Part shown: piece after piece, positions 11,622 through 26,500 of the stretch
How positions within the stretch are numbered: position 1 is the first letter of the stretch
How the letters are laid out: every line of letters starts with the position of its first letter
Notes under the pieces: generated by a model
The model's input: only the letters and a program-made list of their open reading frames with translations
What the model was told of the DNA's origin: nothing
Database searches by the model: none
Origin: Margaritifera margaritifera
Taxonomy: Eukaryota > Mollusca > Bivalvia > Unionida > Margaritiferidae
Assembly (NCBI GenBank): GCA_029931535.1
Contig: JAQPZY010001471.1
Coordinates: 558,001 to 622,000 of the forward strand
Length of the DNA: 64,000 nucleotides
Direction of reading: 5' to 3'
Made by a program: the position numbers and the translations under genes

Positions 11622-14600
11622 GTAAGTGTCGGCATGATTGAATAAGAAATACATGTACATATTCATCTTATATCATAAAACAATCATTAATATAGATTTT
11701 TTTTGAACGTATTTGTGGTATAAAGCTTCCAAAATGGCCGAAACCCACGTTGTTGAAAGCATGTGAGCCGCACGTGGGTGCAGATTTTCCTGCGAATTTC
11801 AGAAACTGTAGAGAACATAATGAGTAAATTAAGTGTAAGGTAGAATTTGAAAGCATTTTTCTTTCGTACAGTGTGGATATTAAACTGACTGAAAGTAGCA
11901 TGGCTTGACCTGCCGCACTTAATATTCTTGCCGCACTTAATATTCTTGTAGAAAGCAGTTCGGTACAAAACCGCCCCAAGCTTGCTGTACAAAGCCGTCC
12001 TGGTTATAAAGAATACCATTTTACCAAAACTATGTGCGAGTTGTATTTTAATCGTCCAGATTTCAATCGTTGCTCGTTGAAGCATTTTATTCAAACTAGG
12101 AACATGCAATTGATCAGTATATTTAATTTTTTTTAAATCTGGATTTTTCATTGATCGGGTATCGTGGTTGAATATCTAAAAGGACGTAAGCGGCCCTTTG
12201 ATAACTCGATTGTGGGAGAGCCTGATAAAACTGCATGTTGAACCTTTGAATACAAAAATTAACAGGAAGCATTCAAACACATGTACCATCTACCATTTTT
12301 AATATTGGTCTTGGGCACTTTTTGCAAATTCTTGACCTAATGTTATTTCAAGCTGAAATTTGCATATTTCTTACATATGTTTATGTAGAAATGTTTTCTG
12401 AACATTCAGCTTTAAGAACAAATTGACCTTTTCTATGTTCCAGGTAATTCAGAAGCCCCCCTGTGCTATTTTATCAAGCACACACACCCCCCCAACATTT
12501 TTGCATGAAATACTATATTTTTGAGTCATACACAAGTTGAAATTATATGTTGCTCTTAAAATAGAATGTTTTCTGCATAATTTGCATGTGCATAATTCAA
12601 AAATGAACCCATCTTTATCATATGTTTTCAAATAAATTCACAGGAAGCATTCAAACACGTGAGCCATCCACCATTGTTAATATTGGTCTTTGGTCAGTTT
12701 TTGCACATTCTTGACATCATGTTATTTCATGCTGAAAGTTGCATATTTCTTACAATATACATATGGTTATATATAAATGTTTTGTGAACATTCAACTCCA
12801 AGAATAAATTCACTTTTTCTATGTTCCATGTACTTCTGAAGCCTTTCTGTTCCTTTTTTATCATGTGCCCCCCTAACATTTTTGCATGAAATACCATAAT
12901 CATTAGTCGTACACAAGTTTAAATTGTATGTTACTCTTAAAAACAATAGTGCAAATGCATTACAGTGTTCTTGTACATATATACATTGATCTGAAATCAC
13001 AATTTATTAAATAACAATTGCCATTTTAGAATTTAGTTATGATGAGATATTTTTCGTCGGTTTTCATATCTATAAAATAAAATCAATGACAAAAAAACAA
13101 ACATAAAAATAACTTTGAATACCTCCACAATTCTACTTCTGGTACTGAGTTGGTTGTCAAGAAATAGTTATGATTATGTTTTTGTTTAAAAAGAGAATGC
13201 TACAGATCAATTTTCTGTTCTCTATGATGACAATATTCATATTGATATTCACAAAAAATGTCATTAAATGAATTTTTCATTCTTGAAAATTCTGAAAAAT
13301 AGTTTTTCTTTTACCTCTTTTTCGCCCCTACAAAACATGAATGTTTTAATTTGAATACCATTGTCTCTAGATAAGAATCGTACCTTGAGCAGATGATCTG
13401 ACATTGATAATATCTAAGTGATCACAATCGCATACATATTATCAATATCAGTATAACCCATCAAGTCTCTAACCTCGAAAATATATTACACAACAAAAGT
13501 TGTACCAAAATTTTGTAATAAATTTGGTTTAATGAAATTACAATATGTTTGTATGATCCGATTCCTTGGTATAATATCTGCCCTTTCAAAAAATAAAGTT
13601 TTCATTTTTTTAACTCAATTTATCTCGTATTGTTGCATTGTTTACATTTTGTACATACCCATGTGCCGGGAAGAGTTACCGTTCGTGCTGGCATGGGTCA
13701 TCTTTAAAAAAGACATAATTCATGGGTTTTCTGCAAATATTCGCATATATTTTACCAATATTCTCATAAAAAAAACTCCACAAAGTATTTAAAAAGTAGG
13801 TGTAGGTGAGCGTATATGTTCGTTTATTTAGTTTTTCTGCGTTTTGAATAATTCGGTTTTTGCCGAATATATTGTAGAAAAGGCCAAATGTCATATATGC
13901 TAAATATAGACATTTGACCTTTCAGCCATGAATACATTCTAATATAATAATGTTGGCTTTTTACATACAAAAGCGGAGAAAGTACCAGGTGTAATGAGGT
14001 TGACATTTTGAGAAAATGTTAATCTTGATTGCCAGTGCCCTCTAGCTGTGGTGCCTGTTGCTACTGTTTATTTTTGTACAGATAATTTTGTTGTCAATCT
14101 TTTTTTTTGTTTTGCATTTTGTTGGCATTAGTGCAATTTTCATCACAAGTTGGTTTCTTGGAAAATTAAAACAGAATTTGTAGACTCTTTTTTACAAGTT
14201 GACATACATTTCGACACTCGTTCATAAAGTTTCTACTGATACTGTAGTGCCCTAGTACAAATCACACATACATAATAAGCAGTATTATTATGGCATATAG
14301 ATGATTTGACAATATTGTCCAAATCAAACTGAGTAAACTTTGATTGCTTTCATGATTTATATCACCAGTTTAATTTAATTGTCATTACAATAAAATACGG
14401 CATTGTTTATTTGCCGAACAATCACAGGTGCTTACATACATGCTCAATAGAACATTGGTTTCTTTGAAGTATTTCAGCGTAGCCTTCAGTGGGCAGTTCT
14501 ATATGTAAGATAATTAACAGTGATAAGGATTAACTGGTAATTAGTCTCACTAGCTTCATGCCTGTTTACTCGAGTCAAGCCTTTAGCTTGTCACGGGGAT

Positions 14601-17600
14601 GCATTACAGGGAGAAAGGGTGCATCCTTTTAGAATTTCATGTGCATTTGACCTGGAAGCTCAGGTCCCTGAGAGCTCTGGTTCAGGTGCATTATTTGGAA
14701 ACTGGTCTACAATACATTCTTCTAATATGTTAATGTATATGCTGTCAAATATAGTGATCAATTTATTTGAACTCGGAAAGCCTAAAACATACAGTTTTTG
14801 GATTAGTGATACAGTACAGCTCACATGATTTTTCGGAACTCCGTGCATCACGGTGGGGTACTTAATCCCCTCCACTTTAGCTCCGCAATAGCATTCTGCG
14901 GTGGAGGCATAAATTGGCATAAATAGCTACAAATCACCACCGCGTTTTGGCAGGCATGCCGATGTAAACTCCACCGTGGAGGGGCTAGTCGACATTACTG
15001 ATTAACATCTGAATAGCCAATGAATGAAGACCATCTATGGAAAGACTGAGACGTCAAGAGTGATTTACAACCGGATACCATCTGAGGAATCAGTCGTTTT
15101 TATTTCGATCATATATTTGGACAATAAAAAAATAATTTCAAAAGGCTTGTATATTCAGTACACATTACTGTTTATAAAAGGTTGATCGACTTCTTTTGCA
15201 ATAAGTTTATGATTTTAATTTATTTCAAAGAAATATGAACAAATTTATGCACTGACTTGACGAGAAGCACAAATTGCTGAGCCTATCAAGCAGAATAAAT
15301 TTATCATTTTGTTCCAAAGGAAAGTAATTCTCTGAGATATGGACAATTAAAATCCAAATTGACATCCGCTTCTGCTTACCCCCCCCCCCCCCCTCCCCAC
15401 AACAAACCTAAAACACTGAATTTACACCGAAATGCAAACCGCGTGCTTAGTCTTTAAGCAGTAATAGCAGAGTCACGAGGCTGAATATTATGACTGCATG
15501 TATACTGTAAGGAACTGACCATTTAATATACGGGGTTTATATGTTGTTTTGTTTTTTTCGACTGGGATATTTTTTGTTCTTTCTTCACAGGAATTATTTA
15601 TTTTAAGTGAAATATGGAACGGATTAACGTCTGCTACAAAAATAAGAGAAATACAATTGTTTTCATGCATTTACCCCCCCACCCTGGAAAATTCAATTGG
15701 CTATCCCTAATAAAGACTTGACTTCAGCAGATGTTCTACAGAGATCAAGGCAGTGACCATTGTGAACACTCTTGTAAAATATTAACAAGGGTTTGCATCA
15801 AAGGATGATTAAGTTTCAGCTCGGGAACAGTGTGTTTTTATCACACGAAGCCATCTGACTTGGCGCGTTGTACTTTACAGCCGCAATTATGGTCCCACCA
15901 TTAACAACGGAAGTTTGATAATTGTTAGTAATTAATCTGAACTCGGCTTATTACCGAAATGAAAAATAATATGGAAAATTCTAAAATCTGAGATATTCAG
16001 AGATTTTAATTTCCAACAAGTTTAGAGCATTTTGCATGGATGTATTGTCTCCACGTGTATCCTATTATTTGCTTATTTTCCTACGGCGAAAATATAAAAA
16101 TAAAATATACTTTTTTAATTATTTTTATGCAGATATTAAAGAATGCAGTTTCCTGTTTGTGACTGTTAGAGCCTTTGGTTATTGAGTGTGTTTCTGTTTC
16201 TTACCACTTGCAAACTTTTCCAGATTTCAGTTTACGATAACTTGTGCAGTAGTGATTTGGATTCCATATTTTATGAGAGAGAGAGAGAGAGAGGGGGGGG
16301 GGGAACTTTACTAAGAAGAGTTAATGATCTAAAATTATTCATCTTATTTTTCTGTATTATGCAATAGGAAAACGAACAGAAAAGAAAAAGTAAAACATTA
16401 ATTTCATCTGATGCGCAAGTTTGTCAAATCAACGGCAAAGAAAACAAACCCGCAGAAGCATTGCTGTTGTACTTTTAGGTTAACAGTTAGCACATGAAAT
16501 TAACACATCAGTATCAAAAACCAGCAGTGCTGATGGCTTCTATTGTGCTAGGTTACTTGCACGTGTCAACTACATGTATCTAGGATGACCTTTTGCAACC
16601 ATTTGTGATTTTAAAAAAAACCCCGCTACTTTGGTAATTAATGCAAAATAGTACATTTTAAAATAAAATAACGATGTGAAATCTTAATAATGCTTTATTT
16701 AAACGATTGGATGTCAGAAAAAAACGTACAATATGTGAATGAGTACTCATGCATGGAGTAACCATCGGAACTTGTGCGATTTTGTTTCACTTCAGTCAGG
16801 TATGACTGCAGCTTTGTTATTAATTTGTTCGATGTTTATCGTTCTTTTCATTGCAGGTAGTACAATATCACTGACTTTCATATGATCATTACAATTTTGT
16901 ATTGTGTTTACTGAAAAAGAAATAAGGATATGAATGCATGTTTAGATTCCGATAACATAGTATTGAAGAAAAAGAAATTAGATTCATTGTGCAAAATGTA
17001 GTATTAATACAGTTTACAAGGCATTGTCATTACGTTATCATCGTCTTAAATATGATTTTGCACTATGTATCATACATTATCTTCGTTAGAACAAGGAAAT
17101 ATTTATAATTTACTGAATTACTACGTTTTTTTCCAGTATAAAAAAGTTAGCAAATTGCTCCCCAGAGGTATAACGATGTAGATAAATCGGTGCCCCCCCC
17201 CCCCCCCTCCCCGGTCTCTCTCTCAACCTCTGCTTAAGTAATTACTTGGTCTCAGACCACTTTAATGCATGTGAATGTGATATATTCTTGTGTTATTATC
17301 GATTCAGAACAGAACTAGAGTCTTTCTTTTTTCAACAAAGGTGGACATTTTTTTCTGGAAACAACAATGAAGAAACTTGTGTTTTTGATTTTTATACTTC
17401 CACCATAATGGGGAGTATATTATGTTGTGAAGTATGTTCAGCCAGCTGCATGGCAGTCTGATAGCCAAACCTGTCGACCCTTATGATTTGACTACAAGTC
17501 TTACTGAAATGACCATTAAAATGCAGACTTGCTGAACCGTAGCAAAAAAAAAAAATTGAAAATGTGATTGTTGTGGTAAAATCTGCATATTGGTTTGTCC

Positions 17601-20600
17601 ATGTTTGATCAGGATCCGGGTTTCATTATAATGTTCAGTGGGGTTGGTCAGGGAATTGGACTAATTTGACAGTATCTCGGACGCTTCGATCTGCCCATAT
17701 TTCTAATGTAAAATGCCAGGAGGGTCAAGTTGTTGCTTGTAGTATTTTTTTAAACGTTAGCCAACAAAAACATCTTCAATGCAAAAGGGACAGTCTGCCT
17801 CTTAAAATGTTCAAGCAGTCGGCACAGAAGTATAAAAAGGCATATTCAGAGTTGTGGAAAAAAGGTGGAGAGGCAATAATTATGTTTATTGGACATCTTG
17901 TGTTGATTTGAGTACGTCTCATGGTAGAAGAGATGATTGGCATTACCATGTGAAATTTTAAAAAAGAAGTCGTGTCAGGTTGGGAGATCTAGCAAGAAGC
18001 CAATGAGCTTCATATGGTTTGGAACTGCAGTTTCTGAAACTGTACTGGAGATCATTGAAGACTTTTTACTTGAATATAATCTTTGCCTTCACTGCAACAG
18101 TTCACACGTGAACTTGTCAAATGCATGTTTTCTCAGTCTACAATAGCAGTACATATTTCGTTACACCTTACTGAAAATTGGTCCAGCTTTGGGGAAAATA
18201 TAAATGGTCTTGCTGTGAAGGTCTTGTTAAGGTTGGCAAGTCTGTTGCCAAGTTTTCGTCAAAATAACTCGAGTTGTCCACCAGCTACAGTTACCAAACT
18301 TTGTGGATGGCTTGCACTTGGGATAAGGAATTGATTGATTTCAAGCTCAAAAGGTCAAGGTCCCTGTGACTGAAAGAAGAAAACGGTTTCTGCACAATAA
18401 CTAGTTCTCCACAATTGACAGTTACCAAGCTTTGTCCATGGCTTGTACTTGTGGTAAGGAACAACCCTTTTGAGTTTGGACTCGAAAGGTCAAAGGGCAG
18501 TCACCATGCTTGAATGAAGAAAAGTGGTTTCTGCATGTTTACATAATTTCTACTTTGGTTGGCATGCACTTGGCATGAGCAAGAGGCCTTTTGATGTCAA
18601 GGTCAGACGTCAGGGTCACTGACTGCAAGAAGAAAAATGGTTTCTGCACAATAATGTTAGTTCTACATCAGAGACCTGGATGAACTAATACATCTGCGTA
18701 GGCATTTCAGTTCAATTTCAAAGGATGTTGTTGATGCACGTCCAGGTGAAAATAGTCGTTGCTGCGAGAAGGAAACCTTTTTTTCTCCCATTAGTGCTTG
18801 CTAACTGGCCCCACCCATTTTTCTGTACTATGTACATGTATATGAATTCTTGTTTTTTAATTCTACTTCTGAGTCCATTGTTTGTTGCAGTTCTGTTAAC
18901 TCTTTCACTTCGACTGACGTGTATATCCGCTGCATAAATGTGCCTAGCCTCACCAGTGAGTGATAAATCCGCTTGTAAACAGAGCACTATTACTCCCGGT
19001 GACTGATATATCCGCTTACCGGTTATGCTTCCTATACCCTAGTGATGGATAGATTCGCTGTGTATGTTCATGTTACAATTGGTCTTATTGGTCAATAATT
19101 GGAAGTAAAAGGAGATTTAACCAATCAAAATAGAGTTACTTAACCAGACATGCAGATTTTTCAAGTCTGTAGTCTGTCAGACACGCCAATTTGTGACAAT
19201 TTCTGGCATAAAATCATCCAATGTACAGTACAGCTCGCGTGATTTTTCGGAACTCCGCGCATCGGGGTGGGGGTGGAGAGGATTAAGAAAAACCCCTCCA
19301 CCATCACTCCACGTGTCCTGACGGAGTTGTCGCGGAGTCTCGCAGAGAATAGCCCTGCACACCACGCTTTCTCACGGAGTCGCATCCGATCACCACCGCG
19401 GAGTGGACGTGGTCTTGATAATATTCCGAGAACAACTACCAGAAACCTGTCGCTGTCGCAGTAACCTGGAGAAAGCCAGATTCATCAAGCACAGAGCACA
19501 TTGTCACGTGATGCAAACATAAAACATCATTGACATGTGCTCTGTGCTTGATGAATCTGGCTTTCTCCAGGTTACTGTGACAGCGACAGGTTTCTGGTAG
19601 TTGTTCTCGGAATAAATATGTTGAGAATTGTGTGTCCTTTCGTTTTTTTTACAAACATTACGTGACTTTCATTTAATGTTTTCGAATTTTTTCTACAACA
19701 ACATTGGAAAGGGGTTTATTGTTGATATCACGTGACTATTTGACCTCTGATGTCCTGGACATATAGGTTGCGAGACTAGGGTAGTCACGTGACTAGCATT
19801 GTTAATGGCGTGTACCAGGTCAAATTTCATCAACGCTGCAGTTTCGTCTCGTCTGTCAGCGGATTAAAGACAAATCGAATGTCATACTCGCAATTTCTGA
19901 GAAGATAAATCGTATTCCTATCGATTTCATGCAGGTATGGCTCGATGTAAGGTCGTTTAAGTTCGCTAGGCCCGGTAGTAAGCAGCTACCCTATGCCGCT
20001 ACCGCGCGGTGGCGGCGAATTCCAACTTTTCGATAGGCAATGGGCTCTGACCCCACACCCCAACATAAATGTCCAAATATCAAAAATGGGGTGTGAAAGG
20101 TCAGAGGAAACTCGGACTAGGGGACACTGTGACACTTGGGATCCTATGTGCAACACTGGAATAATCCATGTAACGGGGATGGTGCTGGCTTTAAAAAAGT
20201 TGTCGCCAAAAAAATCGCAAATCTCAGTATTTTGTCACCAATTTTCAAAAAGTGTCGCCAAGCAAGGAGTAAGTATTTTTCCATGTCTGTTAATGTGGTA
20301 GGCAATGAAAATTGAAAAAGATGGAGTATTTATTACTTTATTGAAAGCAAACAATACAATACAACAATAATATAGAATAAATCATTGCATGACTGTTTTG
20401 TATGCTTATTGTTTTGCACTATTAAAATGTTGTTTCATAAAAATAATAAAATCGAATGTCACATGAGTATGCATCGTGCCCACTTGCTGAATGCAGTTTC
20501 AAAGTCGAAGTCTCCTTCACATTCGTATGTGCCGATTCTCATTAGGTTCTCTCTCTTTGATGTACTTAAGACACTTAGTGTACTTTACCTATGCAAATTA

Positions 20601-23505
20601 ACCTAATGGGCTCTCCCTCAGCAGTGCTCAAAGGATTTGATATGACACATCACCCTAGCTATTGTGAGACACACACAATAAATCTCTGAAAGGTGTCTGT
20701 TTATCGCTGACCGCCTTACCTTTTAATCGTCTTTAAACAGTTGTATAAACTGACAGACTTTTTATCATATTAAATGATACACTGTATTCAGTTTATTACA
20801 GACTCAGTATTTGTAAATTTCTTGTGTCGGCTGAACAGTATGTACATGTTGTATGAGAATAAAGGGTAACCTTGGAAATATTCAATCGGGAAGGACCTAA
20901 TCGTTTGAATGTAAAATTCTTGAAGATTGTCCGAAAAGTATGAAACACATATCACAGAACATCAGTTTTAATTTTCTATCATATCTCAGCCACAGACGCC
21001 CAAATTTCCACAAAAAAAAGGATTAGTGGTCGTTTGGTCGATTGTAGCTATAGTATGGGCCCGTTCCTTTCTGAATCGTACACCACTGTATAAAGCGTGC
21101 ACATGCTAAATGCCATCTAAATATGAATTACATGTTTTTTACACCTTTTTTTTTACCAAATCAGTGATGAATACAAATAAAGACAGAAATGTAAAATCAA
21201 ATAGTTAATACTTTTATTGTAAGGTGCACGGTTGTGATGTGGATCTATACTGTATTACCATACAAGATGCCTACTACTTTAATGACTATGACTATAATAA
21301 ATGGATACAAAACAACATTAACAAAATTCTCTAAATCATATGTCATTCTCTAACTCATAAATATGTCAGATAATTAGATTATAGATTTTTATCATTTTTA
21401 TATCATGTTAAACATTCCACAAAAAATGCAGTATGAACATAAGTGTCTTCACCATCAAAATATATTTAATTCATATTTACATGGCATTTAGTATGCCAGC
21501 AGTTTGATCAACATTTAAAAAGTGCTTGTAATGTAGACATTATAATTATTATTATTATTATTGATCTTGTTGAAAATACAAATAATTCCTAAATATAAGT
21601 ATAGATGTCTGATAAACATATAAATCATTATTATTAAAATTATTTATTTTACAATCTGATTCAATTTCTTTATTTTAAAATTGTGATACAAAAATATCAG
21701 TATTATTATACAATATTATTTCTATTTTTATTTGTATTCATTTTTGATCTGGGAAAAAAGTAGTGTCATCTGAATATTTTAATTATTATTTGAATTATTA
21801 CTTATTCTGCATGCATGTGTATATGTTTTTTTGTTTTTTTGTTTTGGTCTTTAATAATAATAATAATAATGTATACATTTCTTGCTGATTTAAATGTACT
21901 TAATTATGATTTTTACAAAAATATTATGCTATTTTTATTCAGACTTCATTATTTAGGAATGTGTGGCATATAATAAAAAAAATTATAAAGTCTGTATTCT
22001 ACTTACATTACATTTTTATGATTCAGATAATTTTTTTCACTGTAGTTTTAGGCAGTGCTTGTACTATAAATAGCATTTTCTTTAACATTGCACTCGCCGT
22101 TAACAACTTTATTTTTGCAAATTAAAAAAGTATGCGTAGATGGAACAAGGTTTGGTTTGAAATTTTGTGAGGTATAAAGAGATTAAATAATCCTCAGCTA
22201 GATAGTAACTGGCCCAGGTAAATATTTTCGAAGACCGAAGGTGGTGTACGATTCAGAATGGAACGGGCCTATACTAAAGTCCGGTAGCATGACTATTGGA
22301 GTGTATCACCGCATACAGTACTCGGGCCAGATGTCAGCATAAGCGGTCTATGTGAACAAATGATTTGTTTATGTAACAATAGAGAGATTCCAGTGCATTG
22401 TATACCCAAGTTTGCGGCTTCCTTTCGTGGTGCCTTTGTATTCCTCCACTCCAAACCCAAGATTGTATATACAAGTTTTAAGAGCCAAAAACATTGTCGG
22501 CAAAAAAATGGCCAGATGGTATATTTTGTTGCCAATCAGGAAAAAAAATTGCAATTTACGACATTGGAGGTGCAATGTATTTCTATTTGCATTCCCAATT
22601 CAGTTTTTACAGTGTAGCCCAAGAAGTTTACATCACAATCAGTGGAAATTGGATCACAGACACTTGTATGAATTTTACATTTCTGCTTTATTCAAAGAAA
22701 TCTGAACAAACTTGCGTACTAACTCGATGAAAAGCGTACTTTTCAGCTTTTCTTGAAGAGTACAAATTTATCTTATTTGTTACAAGGGAAATGTAATCCT
22801 CTGAGATGTGGTCAGTTAAATTCCAAATGACAACCACTGCTATTAAAAATAAAAGAAAAGGCAGTAATGGCAGTACACACTGTCAACAATATAACGTGTT
22901 CACATGGTTGAATATATAGTACACACATCGCGTTTTTATGATTCACCACTCAATCCGGTGGACAGATGGGCAGGGAATTAAGTGCCCACTATGAGTAGTG
23001 GAAATCCACTCAGTCTGGTGGATTTTCCCCCCAGTCTAGTATAAATCCACTCAATCTAGTGGAAGTCCGTCACGGATTTTATTGCAGTCGTAGTGGGTTT
23101 TATGGCATCCCTCGCTGATTCTATTGTATTCGCTCCGCGAGTCGAGTCGACACACTAAATGAACAGATGGGAGAAACTCCGACAACGTAAATCCGAACAT
23201 GGCAGGTGTCAATTTCATACCTTTACCTGTACAGTGGTAACATTTCTTGTGTATTTATCAGTAGCCTGGCAGAGGATACATACAGATGAACGTGCATAAC
23301 GTAGAAAAATATGAGGTTTTATATTTCTTGGATATCTTCCCACCCCTGTCCTTGACAAAGCGTACATCAGAAAAAATGGCTACAACGTACATCCCAGCCG
23401 ATTTAATACATTTATATGCAGGGGTCACACTAGACTCAAAATTTAGGGAGAAGTGACTTCTTCTTTTGGACAGAACAGGGAGAAGTGGCAGCGATACAAA
23501 AAATG

Positions 23506-23584
<79 letters not shown>

Positions 23585-26500
23585 TGTGTATGCTATGGTT
23601 CTCTTATTTGAATTGTGTCCTGTATTTCTCATTATGCATATTTGCATTAAACATTAGTTTTAAGCAATATTTCATCTTCAAGTAGAAAATTCTCTATGTT
23701 GTATGTATATTATAAACACATTTTTTAAGTGTATGAATGTATTCATACTTAAAAGTGTATGTTTAGATGGAGAGAAATATGCAATGTATTTTGGCCATAT
23801 GACTTAAAAAACGCATTGCAGAAACTATACATTGTAATTAATTTTAACTGACAGGAGTACCTAGATTACAGTGTTGTAATTACAAATAGGTAAAAATACT
23901 TCAGCAACTGACATCTAAGGAACAAATTTAATTTTTTGTTAGTTTCTTCACTAGAAAATGTCAGTTGAAAACATTTCCAAATAAGTTTGAAACAACCCCT
24001 ATATTAAGCTACAACGCGCACATGAGAGCACATGTAAATGTGCCTTCAACATCGTAGTGTTCATCATTCAGACCACAGTGGTCACTGACGAGTAATCTCA
24101 TCTTTACAACTGCGTTTTGAGGGAGTTGATTCTGAATTAAATGTAAATCTTTTGACAGTCATTTTTTGATATTGTTTTTTCAAAGTAGATGCATTTATTT
24201 TTAGAAACAGGGATTTTCTTCATATGACCACTCACTTTCTAGCTTCGTTGCAACAGTCCCAATATATGATTGAAAATTTATGGTTTTAATATTTGTCTAT
24301 GTGCTCGTAATAATGTGTATTGGTTGGATATATTTTTCTTTGCTACTCTTTCTCATATTTGCACAAATACCGTATTTGCCGGCCTATAAGTCGATGCGGA
24401 GTATAAGTCGAATTCGCTAATTTCGTCAATTTTCAAGCCTTCATCCATATATAAGTCGATGCGGAGTACAAGACGAAGCCAGATCAACACCTTGGCTTCG
24501 TCACTTTCGCTAGTAACTTCCCGTTTCATGAATATTAATGGTATCACTATGCTATTCCAGATTAATTGGGAAAATGATTAAGATGGTCTGGACACGTATT
24601 ATTTTTAGGTATTATTTATTGGTACATTTTACGCAATAATATGAACTCCTGTTGTCAAAAAATAAGTACAACTTGTATTCTTAGAACAACAGTAACCTCA
24701 TTATCAAATTATATGTACAATAAAAACTAAAAGAACTCGATTAAGACTTGTTGTTTTTAGTGAATGCGTGTATGTGTGTGTGTGAGAGAGAGGATGAAAC
24801 AACGCTATGTCAGTGTGTAAGAACATGTGCATTCAGAGCAGTTTTTACTTGTAGCTTTTGGAGAGAGAGAGCGAGAGAGGTTACAGGACGATTGTAATAT
24901 GTATTCTTGAGTTACCTGATGATTGTGATCTTACTCGTGTACAGGAGCATTACTGTATTCCATTATCAATTAATATCTCTGAATCAACAGTTCATTCTTG
25001 TTTTTATATCCATTATCATAAAGAACCAACTGGCTTTGCAGTGTTATTTACATTCTAATTAAGTATGCCTACAGCTTTGGCCAGGTCATTCCAGTTGACA
25101 CCTGCAGTAGATGTGATCAAATTAGCGAGACTACCAATAGGGAAATTAGGCTACCCATAGGGTATTGTAATCGATCCTTTAAAGCATGTTAATGTATGCA
25201 GGACTGTGTAATGACCTGTAATGCCAGGTGCTTGCTCATGTAAGTTTCTCAACCAGTGACATCTTTTGATCTTGCCAACAGAAGCGTCGGAGCTTTGAAT
25301 TCATGAGCAACGATCAAACCAAAATGCCGCATAACTACAGGAAGTGTACATGCACTTACTGATAAAGGGTAATTTTATTTCTTGGGAATATAGAGTTCAT
25401 TGTATTTGCAACAAAAAAAAACAAAAAAAACAAACACAGCATGCTAAATGGTCATCTTGGGATTTAAACAAAATGGAGTCAATATGAATATAAATATTGT
25501 GAATATTTAAATATAAATTATATATCTTTAAAACTGAAGGAGTATGGTATGCATTGTTTTAATTTCCATTGAGTATTTCATTACTGTTTTCTCTCTTTGA
25601 CAAAAGCTTTAGCTAAAAGGGGTCAGTAAGGTACATTAAGCAAAATAGCATGAAGAAGGGCTGAAATCTGTCTGTCTGTCTCTCTCTTTTATTTTGATCA
25701 CAAGATGCAATAAGAAAAATGTGCAATGGAATACCCATGTCCGTGTCATGGTTATCCGTTTTCTAACTTGTCTATTCTACTACACACATATGTAAGCAAA
25801 CTTCAACAACATATATTACTAGTGCATGCTGCTTTAGCGCAATTACGTCTGATGCACGTGAATTTAATACGGACAATCGCGTAAATATTTCGGAATCCTT
25901 CTCCATGTCGGGTCCTATATTTTTTCGCACACGATCTCTTCCCAAAAATACTTTCAATTTTTTTTTTTTTTTTTTTTTTTTACGGTAAAGCAATTTCAAT
26001 GACATAATTCATATATAAGTCGATTCGGAGTATAAGACGAAGCCCAGACTTCCAGGTCAAAAAGTATCGACTTATAGGCCGGCAAATACGGTATGTGTGA
26101 TGTAAGCTATCAACCTTGACCTTAAGTTACAGCGCTTATCAATTCGACAACATAGAATTGTCCCATACGTTTCTGACCAACAAATTTTAATTTTTAGGCT
26201 AAATCTTTTATCACATAATAGTTGCACTTTGCCTTCTATGAACTGTATAATTTCCTTGATGTATGTGCCCAATGAATTACGAAAACAGACAGTCTAATGA
26301 AGACGTACTTCCAAGACACAGTGATGTCTGCCATTATTACCCCATAGCAGGTTCACTTAAGGTTTTAAACTGATTTTATGAAGAAAATAATGCAAGCGCG
26401 GCTGTTAACATTTTCAAAAGATATATTTACAAAGTGCTTTCACTGATTTTATTCTTAAAACACAAATTGTTATTTACATATAGATGATTTACTTTCAAAA

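Noticed and set aside
11687..12151. 154-codon minus-strand frame
   Set aside because: Composition is not protein-like, no splice context or motif, and it overlaps two other open frames in chance-like fashion.
22293..22730. Cluster of overlapping frames on both strands
   Set aside because: Five frames overlap with no splice borders or motifs, and part is a dispersed repeat.
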